Counted from the first letter of the stretch, positions 39,948-50,091 are shown. The stretch: 64,000 nt of DNA from Xenorhabdus thuongxuanensis (GCF_001908095.1 NZ_MKGR01000002.1:87939-151938); one strand, 5' to 3'. Made by a program: numbers and translations. The notes: generated by a model from the sequence alone, not told the origin.

Positions 39948-40919
39948 TCATAACCATTTCTTGACAAACTCTTCCAATGGCATCGGACGGTCAAAGTAAT
40001 ATCCCTGCAAATAATCGACAGAATAGTTCTTTAATTGATTAGCCAATCTTTGGTTTTCAATTCCTTCTGCCACAATTTCCAGATGTAATCGCAGGGCGAG
40101 ATCAATGATATTTTCCACAATATTTTTTGAAATCATATCAGTATTCATTTTGCTAACAAAGTTATGTCCGATTTTTACTAAGTTAACATTAATTTTTTGT
40201 AAATAATTGTAATTAGAAAAACCTGTACCAAAGTCGTCCAATGCAATTAATACGCCTAATTCATCCAACTTATTGAATAAATTAATAGTATAATTGTCGA
40301 GTTCCAATAATTCTCGTTCGGTAATTTCCAAAATCAGTTTGATGGAATCTGTGGGAAATGATTTCAGAAAATGATGACAATCATCAACTAATCTAACATC
40401 TTTATAATGTCTTGCACTAATATTGAAATTAAAATGGAAATTTGCAGGTAATTGATGAGCAATAGGTGAAAAATAATCTCTCACTTGAGTGATTAGGTTA
40501 TGCGTTAAGGGAATAATCAAATCTGACTTTTCAATTTGTGCGATAAATTTATTTGGTGTCAACAGCCCATGAATTGGGTGTTGCCAGCGAACAAGGATTT
40601 CGCATCCAACGATTTCATTGTTTTTGCTACAAATAATTGGCTGTATGTAGGGAATAAATTGCTTGTTTTTAATCGCTTTTTTCAGGCGATATTCTGGAAT
40701 GGTGATGGTTTTTGTGTGCTTATAAAAAAACACCGCAGAGATGAGTGTAAGCAGAGGCAATAAAATAAATACACATACTAATTCTACACCTGGTTGGATA
40801 TTATCCCGATAATTGGAAAATAGTCTCCAGAATATAAAACCTGTGCTGGCAGTGATGGTGATGAATAACATCACAAACATCCGATACAGGGATCGGTATG
40901 ATTTCAGATTCAGCTCCAT
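39948..40919 (-). CDS. Membrane-anchored EAL-domain c-di-GMP phosphodiesterase
   Basis: 323-residue protein with two N-terminal transmembrane helices (about 14-32 and 45-65) and an EAL domain (about 85-323). The EAL motif reads EIL in CEILVRWQHP near residue 105. Catalytic positions appear intact: Asn in FNFNISARHY, the two Glu in LEITERELLE, the two Asp in ALDDFGTGFS, Lys in LVKIGHNFV, Glu in VAEGIENQRL and Gln in YLQGYYFDRP. An active phosphodiesterase that degrades c-di-GMP is likely. The usual KIDRSF reads KIGHNF. AAGGAG five bases before ATG 40919 sets the start; longer in-frame starts lack such a site. It has no GGDEF or long sensor domain. It lies downstream of yfiRNB on the same strand. 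Confidence 0.88.
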   Translation of the reverse strand: MELNLKSYRSLYRMFVMLFITITASTGFIFWRLFSNYRDNIQPGVELVCVFILLPLLTLISAVFFYKHTKTITIPEYRLKKAIKNKQFIPYIQPIICSKNNEIVGCEILVRWQHPIHGLLTPNKFIAQIEKSDLIIPLTHNLITQVRDYFSPIAHQLPANFHFNFNISARHYKDVRLVDDCHHFLKSFPTDSIKLILEITERELLELDNYTINLFNKLDELGVLIALDDFGTGFSNYNYLQKINVNLVKIGHNFVSKMNTDMISKNIVENIIDLALRLHLEIVAEGIENQRLANQLKNYSVDYLQGYYFDRPMPLEEFVKKWL

Positions 40920-41249
40920 CATATCTCCTTCTTGATAAAGCCCATTACTTAACAATAGGCTTGTTATCCAAACTATGCAAAATTTTATTAACTTGTTGAT
41001 TACAAAAAAGAGGCTCTTTTTTTGAGAAAACAACCTCGGCTATGTTACAGGAAGAATTTAAAGACGGGAAATAGCTATACAGTAAGATCTGGGGGAAATT
41101 TTTATAATTGCTGAGGATGAGCAAGATAAACAAATATTTCTGCCATCCGTGGCTAAATCATTATTTGATTTATATCAATATATTATCAGGTTGAATGTAA
41201 TAAATAGGGTTGTATTAAAATCCATTTTGTTTGCTTCATTGCATAGCCA
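40920..41249. other. yfiB to EAL-gene spacer with leader hairpins
   Basis: 330 bp with no gene. Near the EAL gene, AAGCCCATT (40938-40946) pairs with AATAGGCTT (40954-40962), just upstream of its ribosome site. Further up, AAAAAAGAG (41004-41012) and CTCTTTTTT (41014-41022) form a palindrome that could be a weak terminator on either strand. It probably contains the EAL gene promoter. I see no c-di-GMP riboswitch consensus. Confidence 0.4.
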
Positions 41250-41735
41250 TTACGGTGTTGTTATCACAATGGCAACTCGGCGATTTTCTGCCCGACCTTT
41301 TGAGTTTCGATTATCGGCGATAGGTTGGCTTGGCCCTAATCCACGAGTTGTCAAATTTGTACGTCGCATACCTCCCTGTGTTAGTGCATCTGCAACCGTG
41401 TTGGCTCGTTTTAACGATAGCTGATTGTTGTAATTTACTTCTCCGTAGTTGTCAGTGTGACCATCAAGGCGTGCGTGGTGGATACCAATTTTGGATAAGA
41501 CACTTGCGAGTTGTTTTAATTTTGCTTCACCTTCTGGACGCAAATGAAATTGGTTATTACCAAACAATACTTTTTCTGATATACCAAATAACCAACCTTC
41601 ATCGGTTTGTTGAAATCCTTGTTGTTTAAGTGCGGCGATTTGTGCGGCCGTTAAAGAATCTTTGTTCTGGCAGGCGCTGAGAAAAAGTGCGCCAATAAAT
41701 GCACAGATAAATATACAGTAACGATTTCTGCTCAT
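41250..41735 (-). CDS. yfiB: OmpA-like lipoprotein YfiB
   Basis: 161-residue outer-membrane lipoprotein. The signal peptide ends in the lipobox LSAC near residue 21; the OmpA/MotB peptidoglycan-binding domain follows, with ARLDGHTDNYGEVNYNNQLS and LSLKRANTVADALTQGGM. In Pseudomonas YfiB sequesters the periplasmic repressor YfiR and thereby activates the cyclase YfiN. It overlaps yfiN by four bases (ATGA), so it belongs to a yfiR-yfiN-yfiB operon. Confidence 0.9.
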   Translation of the reverse strand: MSRNRYCIFICAFIGALFLSACQNKDSLTAAQIAALKQQGFQQTDEGWLFGISEKVLFGNNQFHLRPEGEAKLKQLASVLSKIGIHHARLDGHTDNYGEVNYNNQLSLKRANTVADALTQGGMRRTNLTTRGLGPSQPIADNRNSKGRAENRRVAIVITTP

Positions 41736-42994
41736 AGAGGGTTCCTTGATAGATAGTTTAGTTTTGTTGTATCAGCGGAATACCAGCCACCGCCTCGTTG
41801 TTTAATGTGATACATCGCTGCATCTGCTTCAGAGAGCAGTTGCTCTGCCGTTAGCTCACCATTGGATAATGCGATGCCGATGCTGAGTGTGATACGTAAA
41901 TGTTGCCCATTAGGAAGGAGAATGGGGGAATCCATAGCATGAATGATATTTTTAGCAACGCGTTCTGCATCTTCCTGGGTGGTAGAAGGCAATAGGATAG
42001 CGAATTCATCCCCGCCTAGTCGGGCAACAGTATCTGTTTTTCTTACTCTTCGTCTTAAGGTTGCGGCGATAGTGATAAGCACGTGATCGCCGGCGGCATG
42101 TCCATAGATATCATTGACATATTTCAGTCTGTTACCATCAATAAATAATATCGCTGCACTTTCACGCATAAATTTATCGCTCATGACGGTTGAAAGAACG
42201 CGCTCAAAAGTTGCCCGATTTGGTAAACCTGTTAGGGAATCATGTTGTGCTTGCCAGGTTAAAACGGCTTTTTCTGTTTGCAGATGGTGTTGCCACTCTT
42301 CCAGCTCTTCTAGCAGGTGATTGAAAACTTGGCTTAGTTCATGCAATTCAGCAATATGGGCAGAGGGTACGCGCCGTGAAAATGTTCGGCGTTGTCGCAC
42401 ATCATGGGCGACGGCTGTAATGTTTTGCAAGGCTCTGACGATGCCATCGTGCATACGTAATGAGAGGTAGAGTGAAATTACGGCGCTGAACAGCAGGCAG
42501 ATAAATAGTACCAACAGGGCCTGATAAATAAATTTGATGATGTGGTCGCTGTTGCCAATTAACCAGACTGCTCCTACTTTTTGCTGGTGGTGATAAATTG
42601 ACAGGGTGAAAGGTTCAGGAAAAAGCCAGTGCTCGACCAATTTTTTGAAATTGCCAGTACGGTGTTCCTGATTGGCTTGCCATCTGGCTAACACCTGCTG
42701 TTTAGCATCAAAAATCTTGGCTTCTGTAAAACCATCATGAACAGCAATCATTTCCAATATTTCGTTTGCTGCGGTTTTATCCTGAAAAACCACTGCTGCC
42801 TGTGCTGTATGGGCAATGGTTGTGGCAATCAGTTTTAAACTGTTTTCAGCATATTTCTGCATGGCAAGCAATGCCAGCAAAGATAAAAACAAGCCGACTA
42901 CGGATAATATGATAAACGTAATGACCAAATGGATCCGGTGGAAAGCATGACGTAAAGTAGGGCGTGATAGCATCAGTGAATAACGTTTTTTCAT
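41732..42994 (-). CDS. yfiN: Diguanylate cyclase YfiN (TpbB/DgcN)
   Basis: Inner-membrane cyclase making c-di-GMP from two GTP. The protein from ATG 42994 has 420 residues. Layout: first helix about 17-45, a periplasmic CHASE8-type sensor, second helix about 150-175, HAMP linker, coiled segment, GGDEF domain from about 255. The active site ARLGGDEFAIL is intact near 326, and RKTD, five residues before GGDEF, is the RxxD inhibitory site for product feedback. AAGGTGGA nine bases before 42994 supports this start; an in-frame GTG or ATG further up would lie inside yfiR. It is the middle gene of yfiR-yfiN-yfiB. Confidence 0.9.
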   Translation of the reverse strand: MKKRYSLMLSRPTLRHAFHRIHLVITFIILSVVGLFLSLLALLAMQKYAENSLKLIATTIAHTAQAAVVFQDKTAANEILEMIAVHDGFTEAKIFDAKQQVLARWQANQEHRTGNFKKLVEHWLFPEPFTLSIYHHQQKVGAVWLIGNSDHIIKFIYQALLVLFICLLFSAVISLYLSLRMHDGIVRALQNITAVAHDVRQRRTFSRRVPSAHIAELHELSQVFNHLLEELEEWQHHLQTEKAVLTWQAQHDSLTGLPNRATFERVLSTVMSDKFMRESAAILFIDGNRLKYVNDIYGHAAGDHVLITIAATLRRRVRKTDTVARLGGDEFAILLPSTTQEDAERVAKNIIHAMDSPILLPNGQHLRITLSIGIALSNGELTAEQLLSEADAAMYHIKQRGGGWYSADTTKLNYLSRNPL

Positions 42995-42998
42995 AAGA

Positions 42999-43595
42999 TT
43001 ATTCCACCTTACGAGCCAATTGCAGGACATTCGGATGTACGCGCACGCCGCTGCGTGTCAGAATATCAAGATTGAGGCTAAATGTTGCCTGAGCGTTGTT
43101 AATGTTGAGGCAAAATGCACTGCCGATTTCACAGTTCGGGTTATTTTCAGCAATGGTAAGTAATGGTTTGTCATTTTTCAGGCTGATCACTTGGTGTTGA
43201 AGCTGTGGATCGACTTGACCATAGTAAATTACATCACATCTTTCTATGAGTTGTTCTACATTGAAATTTAGTGTTTCAACTTGTAGTTCTGTGTGATCAG
43301 AAATCATATTAATGTGGGTTAAGGCACTAATGTAATTGGATGGGGGAACCAGACATAGGTGCAGGGTAGTAGGTGTAATAGGCCAGTGGGTATAACTGAT
43401 AATTCCAGAAACTACCCGTGCAACGTTTTCGTTAGGTGTTATTTTTTCAGTGGTATCAGGCATAGCCATTACTGCCGAATTACATGTGACGGTGATTAAG
43501 CATAAGGTCATCAATATCCATAGAAATAATCTGGAAATACAGTGTTTAAAAATAGTGCGTTTACAAAGATGATGAGTCCGTTCAATCATTTTCAT
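42999..43595 (-). CDS. yfiR: Periplasmic repressor YfiR
   Basis: YfiR-family (DUF4154) periplasmic protein that binds the sensor domain of YfiN and holds the cyclase off. A hydrophobic signal segment (LFLWILMTLCLITVTCNSAV) leads the protein. Four Cys residues follow, in LHLCLVPP, ERCDVIYY and NCEIGSAFC. Their spacing (39 between the first two, 7 between the last two) equals that of the disulfide pairs recalled for P. aeruginosa YfiR, so the redox-controlled fold is probably kept. The start is uncertain: ATG 43595 has a modest ribosome site, and ATG 43628 would add 11 residues. Confidence 0.85.
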   Translation of the reverse strand: MKMIERTHHLCKRTIFKHCISRLFLWILMTLCLITVTCNSAVMAMPDTTEKITPNENVARVVSGIISYTHWPITPTTLHLCLVPPSNYISALTHINMISDHTELQVETLNFNVEQLIERCDVIYYGQVDPQLQHQVISLKNDKPLLTIAENNPNCEIGSAFCLNINNAQATFSLNLDILTRSGVRVHPNVLQLARKVE

Positions 43596-43802
43596 ATCGG
43601 GTTCCAGTATTTGTCTTTCATATTGCAAATAATCGTGTTGAGATTTTTGATAAAATTTATTCTTAGTCAGAACCTACCTCATTAAGGAAATGAAACTGAA
43701 TGAGATAGGTTGTAAAGTTATTACCTGCCAAATAAGATTATTGGAAATCTAATTGATACCGCCAAGGTATAATTTCATTATTTAGTAAATAGATGGCTGT
43801 TT

Positions 43803-44225
43803 TTATATTGATACATCCTCATTGATTTCTATTATATGTCCTTGATTGTCATAAGTGATACTGGAAACCTTGCTTTGCCTTAAGGTATCTAACAACCCTT
43901 GTTCCAAAGTAAAACTCTGGGCTACTTCAGTGTGAGTTAATGCAGGTCGGTGACGACGGCGTTCTATCCTAAATCGACGTTGGTTGTATTTTGCCCAGCT
44001 AATGAGCAAAAATGCATTAAATATGGCGATAGCAATATAAATGGCGACAGTTCCCAGTTCTGAAGTAAATAATGTCGAAATAAAAGGCTTGGGGTTGTTA
44101 TGGGAGGCGTAAAATAACCCCACTATGAATAAATAGACAAAACCCACCCAAGCCAGGATGGTCAACAGAATATCGATTAAACGAGGCCATAACCTTTGTT
44201 CGGTAAAAATCAAGGATTCTTTCAT
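43803..44225 (-). CDS. hmsS: Poly-GlcNAc synthase accessory subunit HmsS/PgaD
   Basis: 140-residue membrane protein with two helices (about 18-43 and 62-80). In the Pga/Hms system PgaD/HmsS binds PgaC/HmsR and is stabilised by c-di-GMP, which turns on polymer synthesis. The N-terminal RLWPRLIDILLTILAWVGFV is typical of PgaD. Its ATG overlaps the hmsR stop by one base (TAATG). Last gene of hmsHFRS. Confidence 0.9.
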   Translation of the reverse strand: MKESLIFTEQRLWPRLIDILLTILAWVGFVYLFIVGLFYASHNNPKPFISTLFTSELGTVAIYIAIAIFNAFLLISWAKYNQRRFRIERRRHRPALTHTEVAQSFTLEQGLLDTLRQSKVSSITYDNQGHIIEINEDVSI

Positions 44226-45553
44226 TATTCGATTCTCTCTATTCCTCTGTCAGGACTTTCCCAGCGAGCACGTTTTCTGTGTACTTTAAGCATCACTTTG
44301 GGAAAAGATACCAAGGTCGTAAATAGGTTTAGCATCCAATAAACCATCGGATACCAAATCACCCAGAACAGCGACGAGGCAACGTGTTTTTCATAGCGTC
44401 GTTCAATCACTAAACTGACGGTAAATTGGATCAGACAGGTAGCTGCTAAAACCAATCCCGTATACCCAGGTGGAAATAGTGTATAGACGCGAATGTTTTC
44501 CGGTAATGTGAGGAACATGCCGAGTAAAAATAAAATGATGGAAAGGGAAAATGTAAATGACCAGATAACGGAACAGCAGAATTCAGCAAATAACACCCAC
44601 ATGCGGCGATATTGCCATGACCACAATTGACGCAGGTTTTTCAGGAAAACTTCGGCTCCTCCCTGTGCCCAGCGTAACCGCTGCTTCCATAATCCCCGTA
44701 GGGTTTCAGGCATCAAGATCCAGCAAATGGCGCGGGGTTCGAAAAAGATGGACCAATGGTGTAATTGGAGTTTCCAACTTACATCGATATCTTCTGTGAT
44801 CATATCATTACTCCAATATCCTACTTCAGCCAGCGCTCTGCGATTAAAGGCTGCAACAACACCTGAAACGGTAAAGACTTGACCATAAACCCTTTGGGTA
44901 CGCTTAATTAGGCCAATGATGGAGGAAAATTCTCCAACCTGAATGCGCCCAACTAAGGTGGATCGTGTACGAACGCGGGGATTACCTGTAACAGCACCAA
45001 CACGGGGATGATCAATCATAGGCTTAACCAGCCAAACAGCCGCATCGCGATCTAACAGAGCATCACCATCAATGCAGACCAGATAATCACTCTTCGCGGC
45101 AGCAGCACCCGCTTGAAGTGCAGTCGCTTTACCTTGATTCTGTTTCAGGTGTATCACCCTCAAGGCTTGATGTTGTTGCGCCATAACATTGAGTTCATCT
45201 GCGGTGTTATCGGTTGAACCATCATTGATAGCGATCACTTCAACATTGGGATAGCGTTGGTTCAGTGCTGCCAGCAGCGTTTCGCGAACATTTGGCCCTT
45301 CGTTATAGCAAGGGATCAAAATTGAAATCAGAGGCTGACCTTCAAGATGCGGGGCTTCTTTATCAATGATTTTCCAATGCCTTTCTCGATTGAACCAGAA
45401 ATAGATCCCTCCGGAGATCCAGATGGCCGACATGAACAAAGGCCAGAAAAAGACAAATTTCAGCATGACTTCCCCAGTAAAGGTGATAGCGATGCCAAGA
45501 GGGATGCTCAATACAAGGCAGAGCACTACAAATGCAATAATACGATCAATCAT
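44225..45553 (-). CDS. hmsR: Poly-beta-1,6-N-acetylglucosamine synthase HmsR/PgaC
   Basis: Processive family-2 glycosyltransferase in the inner membrane, 442 residues from ATG 45553. Catalytic residues: [42 protein letters not shown] and the QxxRW motif in [10 protein letters not shown]. Flanking helices lie at about 5-25, 30-50 and 310-410. The start [20 protein letters not shown] aligns with E. coli PgaC and overlaps the hmsF stop (ATGATTGA). It polymerises UDP-GlcNAc into the biofilm polysaccharide. Confidence 0.96.
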   Translation of the reverse strand: MIDRIIAFVVLCLVLSIPLGIAITFTGEVMLKFVFFWPLFMSAIWISGGIYFWFNRERHWKIIDKEAPHLEGQPLISILIPCYNEGPNVRETLLAALNQRYPNVEVIAINDGSTDNTADELNVMAQQHQALRVIHLKQNQGKATALQAGAAAAKSDYLVCIDGDALLDRDAAVWLVKPMIDHPRVGAVTGNPRVRTRSTLVGRIQVGEFSSIIGLIKRTQRVYGQVFTVSGVVAAFNRRALAEVGYWSNDMITEDIDVSWKLQLHHWSIFFEPRAICWILMPETLRGLWKQRLRWAQGGAEVFLKNLRQLWSWQYRRMWVLFAEFCCSVIWSFTFSLSIILFLLGMFLTLPENIRVYTLFPPGYTGLVLAATCLIQFTVSLVIERRYEKHVASSLFWVIWYPMVYWMLNLFTTLVSFPKVMLKVHRKRARWESPDRGIERIE

Positions 45554-47582
45554 TAAGTGGATACCATTCAGGAGAAAGAACAGGGCGAATCTCATTCATT
45601 TCTGGTTGATTGTTGAGAAAGTCATCAGGATAGTAACCGAAGCTCTGCGCACCATTGAGTTGCAATTGACGCATCCATTCTGCTAATTGGTGCCCTGGAA
45701 TCGCTCTTTTATCCAGTGGATTGCGCCAATCTACGGATTGCAATTCAAAAACAGTTTTGTCCAGTGCTTGTGGGCGTTGTGCAATGATTTTCACCAATCG
45801 GGATAACCACTGATTGCTTTTGGATAGAGGCACATTTTCCATCAACGGCATTGCCATTGGGGCAACCCAATCGTAGTGAGTGAGGAAATCATCCAGATTT
45901 TGGGCAAACCACTCTTCGCTGTCTGGTTCCAAAATTGGTAGGGTAAAAATATTGCGCGCAGTTTTGAGTTGATAACCCCGTATTGACTTGAGTTCTCTGG
46001 TTAATTCATGAGTAAAATCAATTAGATATTGGCTTTTGAAACGCGTCCAACGGGCAAATTGTTCCGGATCTTGCCGAATTTCTGCAATGGAGGCAGATAA
46101 ACCAGTGGCTTGATAAGTTTTGATAGCATCTGCCCCAGCATCTTCAAAATCAGACATGACTGCATCATCGTGATACAGGATGCCCTGAAAAATGGCATGA
46201 GAAGCCAAATCTTGATAAATCTCTTTGATTTTTTGGCGATTTTCTGGGTTATAAGGCGATAAGCGCCGGTATTGTGTCGGGTTTACAAACAATTTGTTGT
46301 GATTTTCGTCATAGCTCATCACCCGCGGGAGTGAAGGCTCCAGCTCAAATGCCAGAACGGGCATCCACGCATAAACTTCAATATTCAGGCGGCTGTGCAG
46401 TTGCCAGGAGACACGGTTAAATAAGTCGGCTCGCATCGGCAGCCAGCGATTAGGAAAATAGAGCTCACGTACATTGCCGTCACCTTTGGCATCAGCAAAG
46501 GCTTGCAGGAAAACGGTATTGACGCGTAGATCGGCAATGCGCTGAACAAGTTTGTCGAGATTCTGTGCTTGTTGAGCGGGATCTGGATCGTAAACATAGT
46601 CCAGATCAATATGGGCAATCCGTAAGATCTGTTTATTCTGTACCTGAATCACCTGCTCGGCAAACTCTTTCAGGGAAGGATTATGAGTGAGTAATATACG
46701 CGGAACATTATCAAGATTGTTGACGTTAGCCAGCCCATTGTCCAGAGTCAATGCCATTTTGTAGCCGTAGCGTTTGGCTATTTCCAGTGTAACACCGTTA
46801 TCTATGCCATAAGGCCAAATCCAAACTCGTGGCTGTTTGCCTGTGGCAGCGGTAATTCTTTGGGTAATAGTAGCAATATCCTTTTCCATTCGCTGGCGAA
46901 ACGCTTGTTCACTTTCATAGTTACCTGTTTTTGGATTGTAAATGCGAACGGCCGCCGCAGGCTCTGTATTGCCTTGTGGATTAGCGATGGCGCCATAATG
47001 ATGCTGATAAGTATGGGAGCCAATTTCTACTAAACCAGAACGGGACATTTCAGCTACCTGTTCCCAGGTTGTGAAACGTTCCCGCGCTACCCTCAATCCA
47101 CCAAAATCCACGGGTTTTTCGGCGGGTGCATCAACCCAGATCCCAACCGGAGCCAGAATGGCAGGCCAGTTATAAGCTTTCAGCAGCGGAAATACACGAT
47201 GGTAGAAACTGCTATAGCCATCATCGAAAGTCAGCAATACGGCCTTGGGCGGCAATGGTGTTCCCCCCTGATTGGCGGTAAGAATTTGATCGACAGTAAT
47301 CGGCTGGTAGCCATTTTCCCGCAGCCATGCAAACTGATCGTTTAATGCGCTGGTACGGACTGACATAAAACGCTGATCGGCGCCATCATCTTCGACATCA
47401 TGGTAAGCGAGAACCACAAAACCATTTTCAGGCCAAGGGCGTTCATTCATGGAAAGCGGCCGTTGTGCTGGTGGAATGAAAGCAGGTTTTTCTGCGTATG
47501 CCAGCATGCTGAACTGGGAGATCAACAGGCTAACCAGTAGTGCCGATATCATCAACCAATGACGAAAAACGTTGTGTATCAT
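45546..47582 (-). CDS. hmsF: Poly-GlcNAc deacetylase HmsF/PgaB
   Basis: 678-residue exported two-domain enzyme. The N-terminal polysaccharide deacetylase part (about 50-290) has metal-site motifs [20 protein letters not shown] and [12 protein letters not shown]. The C-terminal GHL13 glycoside hydrolase-like part (about 310-650) includes [22 protein letters not shown] and [17 protein letters not shown]. It removes acetyl groups so the polymer can leave through HmsH. The signal peptide ends ...FSMLAYA|EK and has no lipobox Cys, unlike the lipoprotein PgaB of E. coli. hmsH ends ten bases upstream. Confidence 0.94.
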   Translation of the reverse strand: MIHNVFRHWLMISALLVSLLISQFSMLAYAEKPAFIPPAQRPLSMNERPWPENGFVVLAYHDVEDDGADQRFMSVRTSALNDQFAWLRENGYQPITVDQILTANQGGTPLPPKAVLLTFDDGYSSFYHRVFPLLKAYNWPAILAPVGIWVDAPAEKPVDFGGLRVARERFTTWEQVAEMSRSGLVEIGSHTYQHHYGAIANPQGNTEPAAAVRIYNPKTGNYESEQAFRQRMEKDIATITQRITAATGKQPRVWIWPYGIDNGVTLEIAKRYGYKMALTLDNGLANVNNLDNVPRILLTHNPSLKEFAEQVIQVQNKQILRIAHIDLDYVYDPDPAQQAQNLDKLVQRIADLRVNTVFLQAFADAKGDGNVRELYFPNRWLPMRADLFNRVSWQLHSRLNIEVYAWMPVLAFELEPSLPRVMSYDENHNKLFVNPTQYRRLSPYNPENRQKIKEIYQDLASHAIFQGILYHDDAVMSDFEDAGADAIKTYQATGLSASIAEIRQDPEQFARWTRFKSQYLIDFTHELTRELKSIRGYQLKTARNIFTLPILEPDSEEWFAQNLDDFLTHYDWVAPMAMPLMENVPLSKSNQWLSRLVKIIAQRPQALDKTVFELQSVDWRNPLDKRAIPGHQLAEWMRQLQLNGAQSFGYYPDDFLNNQPEMNEIRPVLSPEWYPLND

Positions 47583-47592
47583 AAAAAATCCT

Positions 47593-50091
47593 TTAGAACC
47601 GATAGATTAAATCAAAAGCAGTTTGCAGATTACTTTCTCGTTTACCGTCGTAAGGACGTTTATCCAGAGTGAGTCTTATCCCTGCATCAATGACGTCATT
47701 CCATTTAATACGTTGGCCATATCCGACCGTTGTGATTAGGTCACTACCGTACCCTTGCTGCCAATATCGCCCAATACCAGCCATAACTTGCTGGCTCCAG
47801 ACGGTTTGATAGTGTCGATATATGATGTGATCTGCTTCCAGTTCAGGCAGGAATGTAAAGTCGTTTTTGGGATTGAAATAAGGTGTATTTTGCCGGGTAT
47901 TGTGAGTTGTACTCAGTTCCAACTGCGCATCGATCTTTAGGTAAGAGGCGGTATATAGGCGTTGAAGGCCATCGATGCCATATTCAAAACGATGGTTGCC
48001 ATCTGAAAAGAATGTAGGGGCAAAGCGCGCATTCCATTGACTACGTTCGCTGTATCTCCAACGAGTGTAAATTTGTCCGCCATTAGCATGGATATTATTA
48101 CTCAAAGCACGCAGGGGGGTATTACGAGCCAGGCGTTCTGCGGAACTACCCAGTCGCCATTGATCATTGAAGTCATACCAGGCCGCGATTCGCAATCCCA
48201 TCTTATTGCCATGACGATAATTACGTGTGGAAACTTCACCTTCCAGCCAAAGATCCCGCGAACGCCACTCTACACCGCCGCGTAAATCACGGTTAAAACC
48301 TCGGCCTTCTGGAAATTGACTGCGATTGTAAGCACCACCAGCAAATAAGCGCCAATTATCCTCAAAAGGAGGGCTATAAAGTACAGTGTCAATATCTGAA
48401 CTGTGTTTTCCACTTTCTGGATTATCTGAATTAATGCCCTGATTGACCTTAATTTGCAGTTCTGACATATAATGCACATTACGCAGACGATCAAGGCGTT
48501 TAGCGAGCATATCTTCTGGTGCGCGTGTAATAACATCATCAGCTAGCAAATCCATCTGCCGCCATTCTTGCAGGGCAAGAGCGGTATAACCTTGTTGGAT
48601 TTCCAACGGCAGATTACGGTGATCGAGTCCTTCAATTTGCTTTAATTCACTTTCAGAACGACGTGGCCAACCTCGCTCCAGCCAGATAGCTGCCAGGTCA
48701 ATCCGTAATTTCTGGTTTCCGGGGGCAGTGCGGGCTAAATGGGTAAAGCGTTTTTCTGCTTCGGGAAGATCTTCACGTAATTGTGCAGACTCCGCTAAAA
48801 ACTGCTGCCCTTGTAGCCAGTCATCATTCGGAACGCGAATGGGAGAGCCAAAGACATTAAGCATATAAGAATTGCGCTGCTTGATATTGGTAGCAAGTTG
48901 TTGAGCTGCATCCAGGCGCTCACTTTCCACATTTGCATAAAAAAGGACGATATCATCTTCAAGGGGGATATTGGGTGATGATATTTTCCCTGACGACGAG
49001 GCATTTTCATCGGGATGATTCAAAGAGGAATAGTTCAAAGAACGCAGAATACTCCGTGCTTTTTCTGGCTGGCGCAGATTCAGGTAGGCTGCTGCTGCCC
49101 ATTTCTGCGCATATTCAGGAACATTTATGCCTTGTTTTTGTAAAGCCAGGTATTCATCAATGACTTCTTGCATCCGATAGCGAGAAAGGAGGGCACCAAG
49201 CCGATCAATACGCGCCTGTTGGTAATCTTGTTGTGCATCAGGCAGGTTGTGCCATTGATTAAGTATCTGTTCGTAGCGTGCAAGTGCCCTGTCAGCAATG
49301 TCAAAGCGCTCTTTTTCACTACGATTAGGGATCATTGATAAACGAACCAATTCTGCGGCGGCGTCAGCTTCCAGCCTGCGCAGTTGCGCTGTGGTCAATT
49401 GTGTAGTGTGCTGTTGTCCCAGGCGCCATGCAGGATCACTGATTCGATTGTTTTTTAGGCTGAACAGATAGTCTTGGATAACTTCTTGATTGTCGGGAAA
49501 CCGTTTATGCGCGATAGAAAGCATTTGCATGGCATCCCATATCCGGCCGGCAGCTTGATCAACGTAGGCCATCAAACGGTAATTAGCAGCACTAGTCTTA
49601 TCAGCTAATAAATCTTTTGCTAAACGGCGGGCTTCTGTGTCTTGTTTGGCATCGGCGAGCGTCATAATAAGGCCAGCTTTGATGTCTCGGTTCTGTTTGT
49701 CCAGAACCAGGGCTGTACGCCACATCTGTATTGCTTGTGACCACTGGCGTTGGTTGCGATAAGCGCGGGCAATCGCCGAAAGCCCTCTGGCAGGTATAGC
49801 CATTGAATAATAGCGTTGCCAGAGAGAAATGACTTCATCATCATATCCAGCCCAGCTTGCAACTTGTAACCAATCAGCAATTTGTGAGGAAGAAAGACGA
49901 TGTTGTTTTTCTTCCTGACGAATATATTCGAGCATAGGGTTAGTATTACCATTTCTGGCTTGTTGAATTAATGCATCGTAATCTGCCTGCGCGGATTCCG
50001 TTGTTATTAAACAACCTAGTGATATAAATAACGATAACAACTTATACCGATATCTACGAAAGCCCATCGGATGGAAATAAAGATATGACAC
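47593..50091 (-). CDS. hmsH: Outer-membrane poly-GlcNAc export porin HmsH/PgaA
   Basis: 832-residue outer-membrane exporter. After a signal region (LLSLFISLGCLITTESAQA|D) come tetratricopeptide-like helices (about 40-500) and a C-terminal beta-barrel ending in the aromatic ...FDLIYRF that the Bam machinery recognises. Start codon is GTG 50091, with AAGGGGA just upstream; internal ATGs would cut the signal peptide. First gene of hmsHFRS, transcribed away from menD across 829 bp. In X. nematophila this operon is known to be needed for biofilm on nematodes. Confidence 0.93.
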   Translation of the reverse strand: MSYLYFHPMGFRRYRYKLLSLFISLGCLITTESAQADYDALIQQARNGNTNPMLEYIRQEEKQHRLSSSQIADWLQVASWAGYDDEVISLWQRYYSMAIPARGLSAIARAYRNQRQWSQAIQMWRTALVLDKQNRDIKAGLIMTLADAKQDTEARRLAKDLLADKTSAANYRLMAYVDQAAGRIWDAMQMLSIAHKRFPDNQEVIQDYLFSLKNNRISDPAWRLGQQHTTQLTTAQLRRLEADAAAELVRLSMIPNRSEKERFDIADRALARYEQILNQWHNLPDAQQDYQQARIDRLGALLSRYRMQEVIDEYLALQKQGINVPEYAQKWAAAAYLNLRQPEKARSILRSLNYSSLNHPDENASSSGKISSPNIPLEDDIVLFYANVESERLDAAQQLATNIKQRNSYMLNVFGSPIRVPNDDWLQGQQFLAESAQLREDLPEAEKRFTHLARTAPGNQKLRIDLAAIWLERGWPRRSESELKQIEGLDHRNLPLEIQQGYTALALQEWRQMDLLADDVITRAPEDMLAKRLDRLRNVHYMSELQIKVNQGINSDNPESGKHSSDIDTVLYSPPFEDNWRLFAGGAYNRSQFPEGRGFNRDLRGGVEWRSRDLWLEGEVSTRNYRHGNKMGLRIAAWYDFNDQWRLGSSAERLARNTPLRALSNNIHANGGQIYTRWRYSERSQWNARFAPTFFSDGNHRFEYGIDGLQRLYTASYLKIDAQLELSTTHNTRQNTPYFNPKNDFTFLPELEADHIIYRHYQTVWSQQVMAGIGRYWQQGYGSDLITTVGYGQRIKWNDVIDAGIRLTLDKRPYDGKRESNLQTAFDLIYRF

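Noticed and set aside
40920..41249. Possible c-di-GMP riboswitch before the EAL gene
   Set aside because: The leader has only small simple hairpins; I could not find the GEMM-type two-helix core with its conserved GNRA loop and receptor.
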